This document shows, one piece after another, positions 62,789 to 64,000 of a DNA stretch of 64,000 nt; position 1 is the stretch's first letter, and each line of letters opens with the position of its first letter. The stretch covers positions 186,001 through 250,000 of the forward strand of contig NZ_JAHCTB010000001.1 in NCBI RefSeq assembly GCF_018476645.1, in the 5' to 3' direction. Both the position numbers and the translations under genes were made by a program. This DNA comes from Aequorivita echinoideorum. GTDB lineage: Bacteria > Bacteroidota > Bacteroidia > Flavobacteriales > Flavobacteriaceae. A model generated the notes under the pieces. It saw only the letters and a program-made list of their open reading frames with translations. It had not been told where the DNA came from and searched no databases.

Positions 62789-64000
62789 ATGAAATTTTTA
62801 ATACATCTGTTAATTGCCTTGGGCTGTGCAAGTTCGGCCCTTTCGCAAAATCTTCAGATTGATGCCACAACTTATACACCGCAACAACTTATTGAGGATA
62901 TATTAATCGACAGCGGTTGCATTGAAAATGTGCAGATCAGCCAAACCATTGGCGGTAATTTTCAAGATGGCGATAAAAGTTTCGGGTATTTTAGTGCGAA
63001 CGACAGCAACTTCCCCTTTGAAAAAGGATTGGTGCTAAGCACGGGCAAACTCGCCAATGTACCCGGCCCAAACAACTCATTGAGTGATGATGACGCGCCC
63101 GGCTGGGGCGGCGACCAGGATTTGGAAAATGCACTAAACATAAGCAACACCACAAACGCTACAATCATTGAATTCGATTTCATCCCAAAGGCAGATAACA
63201 TCCAGTTTCGGTATCTTTTTGCTTCGGAAGAATATCAAGAGGGCTCGCCAAATACCTGTATTTATTCCGATGCCTTTGCATTTTTAATCAAACCTATTGG
63301 TGGCAATTATACAAATATTGCCGTGGTCCCGGGAACAAATACCCCCGTGCTGGTAACCACCGTACATTCCGGGATTCCCGGATCCTGTCCGCCCATTAAT
63401 GCCAATTATTTTGAAGGCTGGAACGGCACCAATGTTCCCATCAACTTTAATGGCCAGACAAAAGTACTCGTTGCCGAGGCGCCCGTGGTCATAGACCAGC
63501 CGTACCACATAAAACTGGTAATTGCCGATGAGGTGAATTATAGGTATGATTCGGCGGTATTTCTGGAGGGCGGCAGTTTTAACATTGCCGCAAACCTTGG
63601 TCCGGATAGAAGTTTTGCTACCCAAAGCCCGCTATGCGATGATGAGGTGTACATCCTCGATGCCACGCCGGAAGGCACAACCCCAGAAGGTTATAAATGG
63701 TTCAGAAATGGAAATCTAATTCCTGGGGAAAACACCGCACAGCTAACCGTAACTACGGCGGGGGTGTATAGCGTGGAAGTAGATTTTGGCAATGATTGCA
63801 TCGCCCACGATGAGGTAACGATTGATTATGCAGACCCAATAACGGTTTTTGATACCGAACTTGTACAATGCGATCCCGGGGTTGACGGCCGCGCAACGTT
63901 CAATCTGTTTGATGCGCAACCCAATGTAACCAATGGAAATACCTCACTGGAAATAGCTTCTTTCCATAAAAGTTTTGAAAACGCACAAAACAATCTTCAG
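62789..64000 (+). CDS. choice-of-anchor L domain surface protein (cut by window edge)
   Basis: 404 codons are open from the ATG at 62789 to the right edge. A signal peptide (FLIHLLIALGCASSALSQN) is followed by a choice-of-anchor L domain of about 250 residues: TYTPQQLIEDILIDSGCIEN, ISQTIGGNFQDGDKSFGYFS, FPFEKGLVLSTGKL and LFASEEYQEGSPNTC, then Ig-like modules (GYKWFRNGNLIPGENTAQLT). Such proteins in Flavobacteriaceae are large adhesins that end in a type IX sorting domain, expected beyond the window; the gldKLMN genes here would supply the exporter. Confidence 0.88.
   Translation, partial: MKFLIHLLIALGCASSALSQNLQIDATTYTPQQLIEDILIDSGCIENVQISQTIGGNFQDGDKSFGYFSANDSNFPFEKGLVLSTGKLANVPGPNNSLSDDDAPGWGGDQDLENALNISNTTNATIIEFDFIPKADNIQFRYLFASEEYQEGSPNTCIYSDAFAFLIKPIGGNYTNIAVVPGTNTPVLVTTVHSGIPGSCPPINANYFEGWNGTNVPINFNGQTKVLVAEAPVVIDQPYHIKLVIADEVNYRYDSAVFLEGGSFNIAANLGPDRSFATQSPLCDDEVYILDATPEGTTPEGYKWFRNGNLIPGENTAQLTVTTAGVYSVEVDFGNDCIAHDEVTIDYADPITVFDTELVQCDPGVDGRATFNLFDAQPNVTNGNTSLEIASFHKSFENAQNNLQ

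Overview
The window looks like chromosome from a marine-type member of the Flavobacteriaceae (Bacteroidota). Evidence: a gldK-gldL-gldM-gldN gliding/type IX secretion cluster, a choice-of-anchor L surface protein, Bacteroidota-type promoters (TTTG/TANNTTTG), almost no Shine-Dalgarno signals, low GC, a mevalonate pathway, and an initiator tRNA with a C1-U72 mismatch. Genus is not decidable from the sequence alone; Aequorivita-like is only a guess. No phage, insertion sequence, CRISPR array or rRNA was seen.

Layout. 1-5.1 kb: start of an M1-family metallopeptidase (cut by the left edge), a CPA1 cation/proton antiporter, a HAD phosphatase and a YdeP-type molybdopterin oxidoreductase. 5.1-6.3 kb: a small acidic protein overlapping fdhD. 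6.4-23.3 kb: a sulfur-handling island with YeeE/YedE halves, cytochrome bd, DoxX, DsrE-like, SoxB-like, TlpA, three methyltransferases, an APC permease, two persulfide dioxygenase-rhodanese fusions, a type II-like sulfide:quinone oxidoreductase, a TauE exporter, DUF983 and a Crp/Fnr regulator. 23.4-28.9 kb: initiator tRNA, AsmA-like protein, CPXCG protein, ABC-F ATPase, second DUF983, FAD oxidoreductase. 28.9-37.3 kb: gldNMLK, a degenerate arginase-fold protein and topA. 37.4-44.9 kb: lipoprotein pyrophosphatase, miaB, sigma-54-type regulator, lptE, secG, groES-groEL. 45-47.4 kb: a mannosyltransferase-like protein and a Xre/RES toxin-antitoxin pair. 47.4-52.5 kb: GNAT-nitrilase fusion and a polyamine operon (arginine decarboxylase, agmatinase, deoxyhypusine-synthase-like). 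52.8-60.3 kb: pseudouridine synthase, UbiA prenyltransferase, mevalonate kinase-like, a large TPR-CHAT protein and diphosphomevalonate decarboxylase. 60.3-64 kb: small accessory genes and a choice-of-anchor L protein cut by the right edge.

The main result is a regulon readable by eye in the sulfur island. Seven promoters carry a palindrome GTAAC-N4-GTTAC (or a near match) followed, after exactly 22 bases every time, by a Bacteroidota -7 box TANNTTTG (or a near match). That geometry puts the palindrome centre near -41.5, the class II activator position of Crp/Fnr proteins. The controlled units are YeeE-DUF6691, cydAB, the divergent DoxX/DsrE/SoxB-like/TlpA set, the dioxygenase-methyltransferase-permease operon, sulfide:quinone oxidoreductase, TauE plus the second dioxygenase, and DUF983 plus the Crp/Fnr gene itself. 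I infer that this regulator senses sulfide or persulfide (or low oxygen) and switches on a complete handling route: sulfide oxidation to persulfide, persulfide to sulfite, sulfite export, sulfur-compound transport and a sulfide-tolerant terminal oxidase.

Other points worth a second look: a pyrophosphatase, a methyltransferase and a CHAT protease-like protein that all appear to be exported; an arginase-fold protein without its metal ligands; a pseudouridine synthase whose expected catalytic Asp is Gly; and a bacterial deoxyhypusine-synthase homologue with changed substrate residues.
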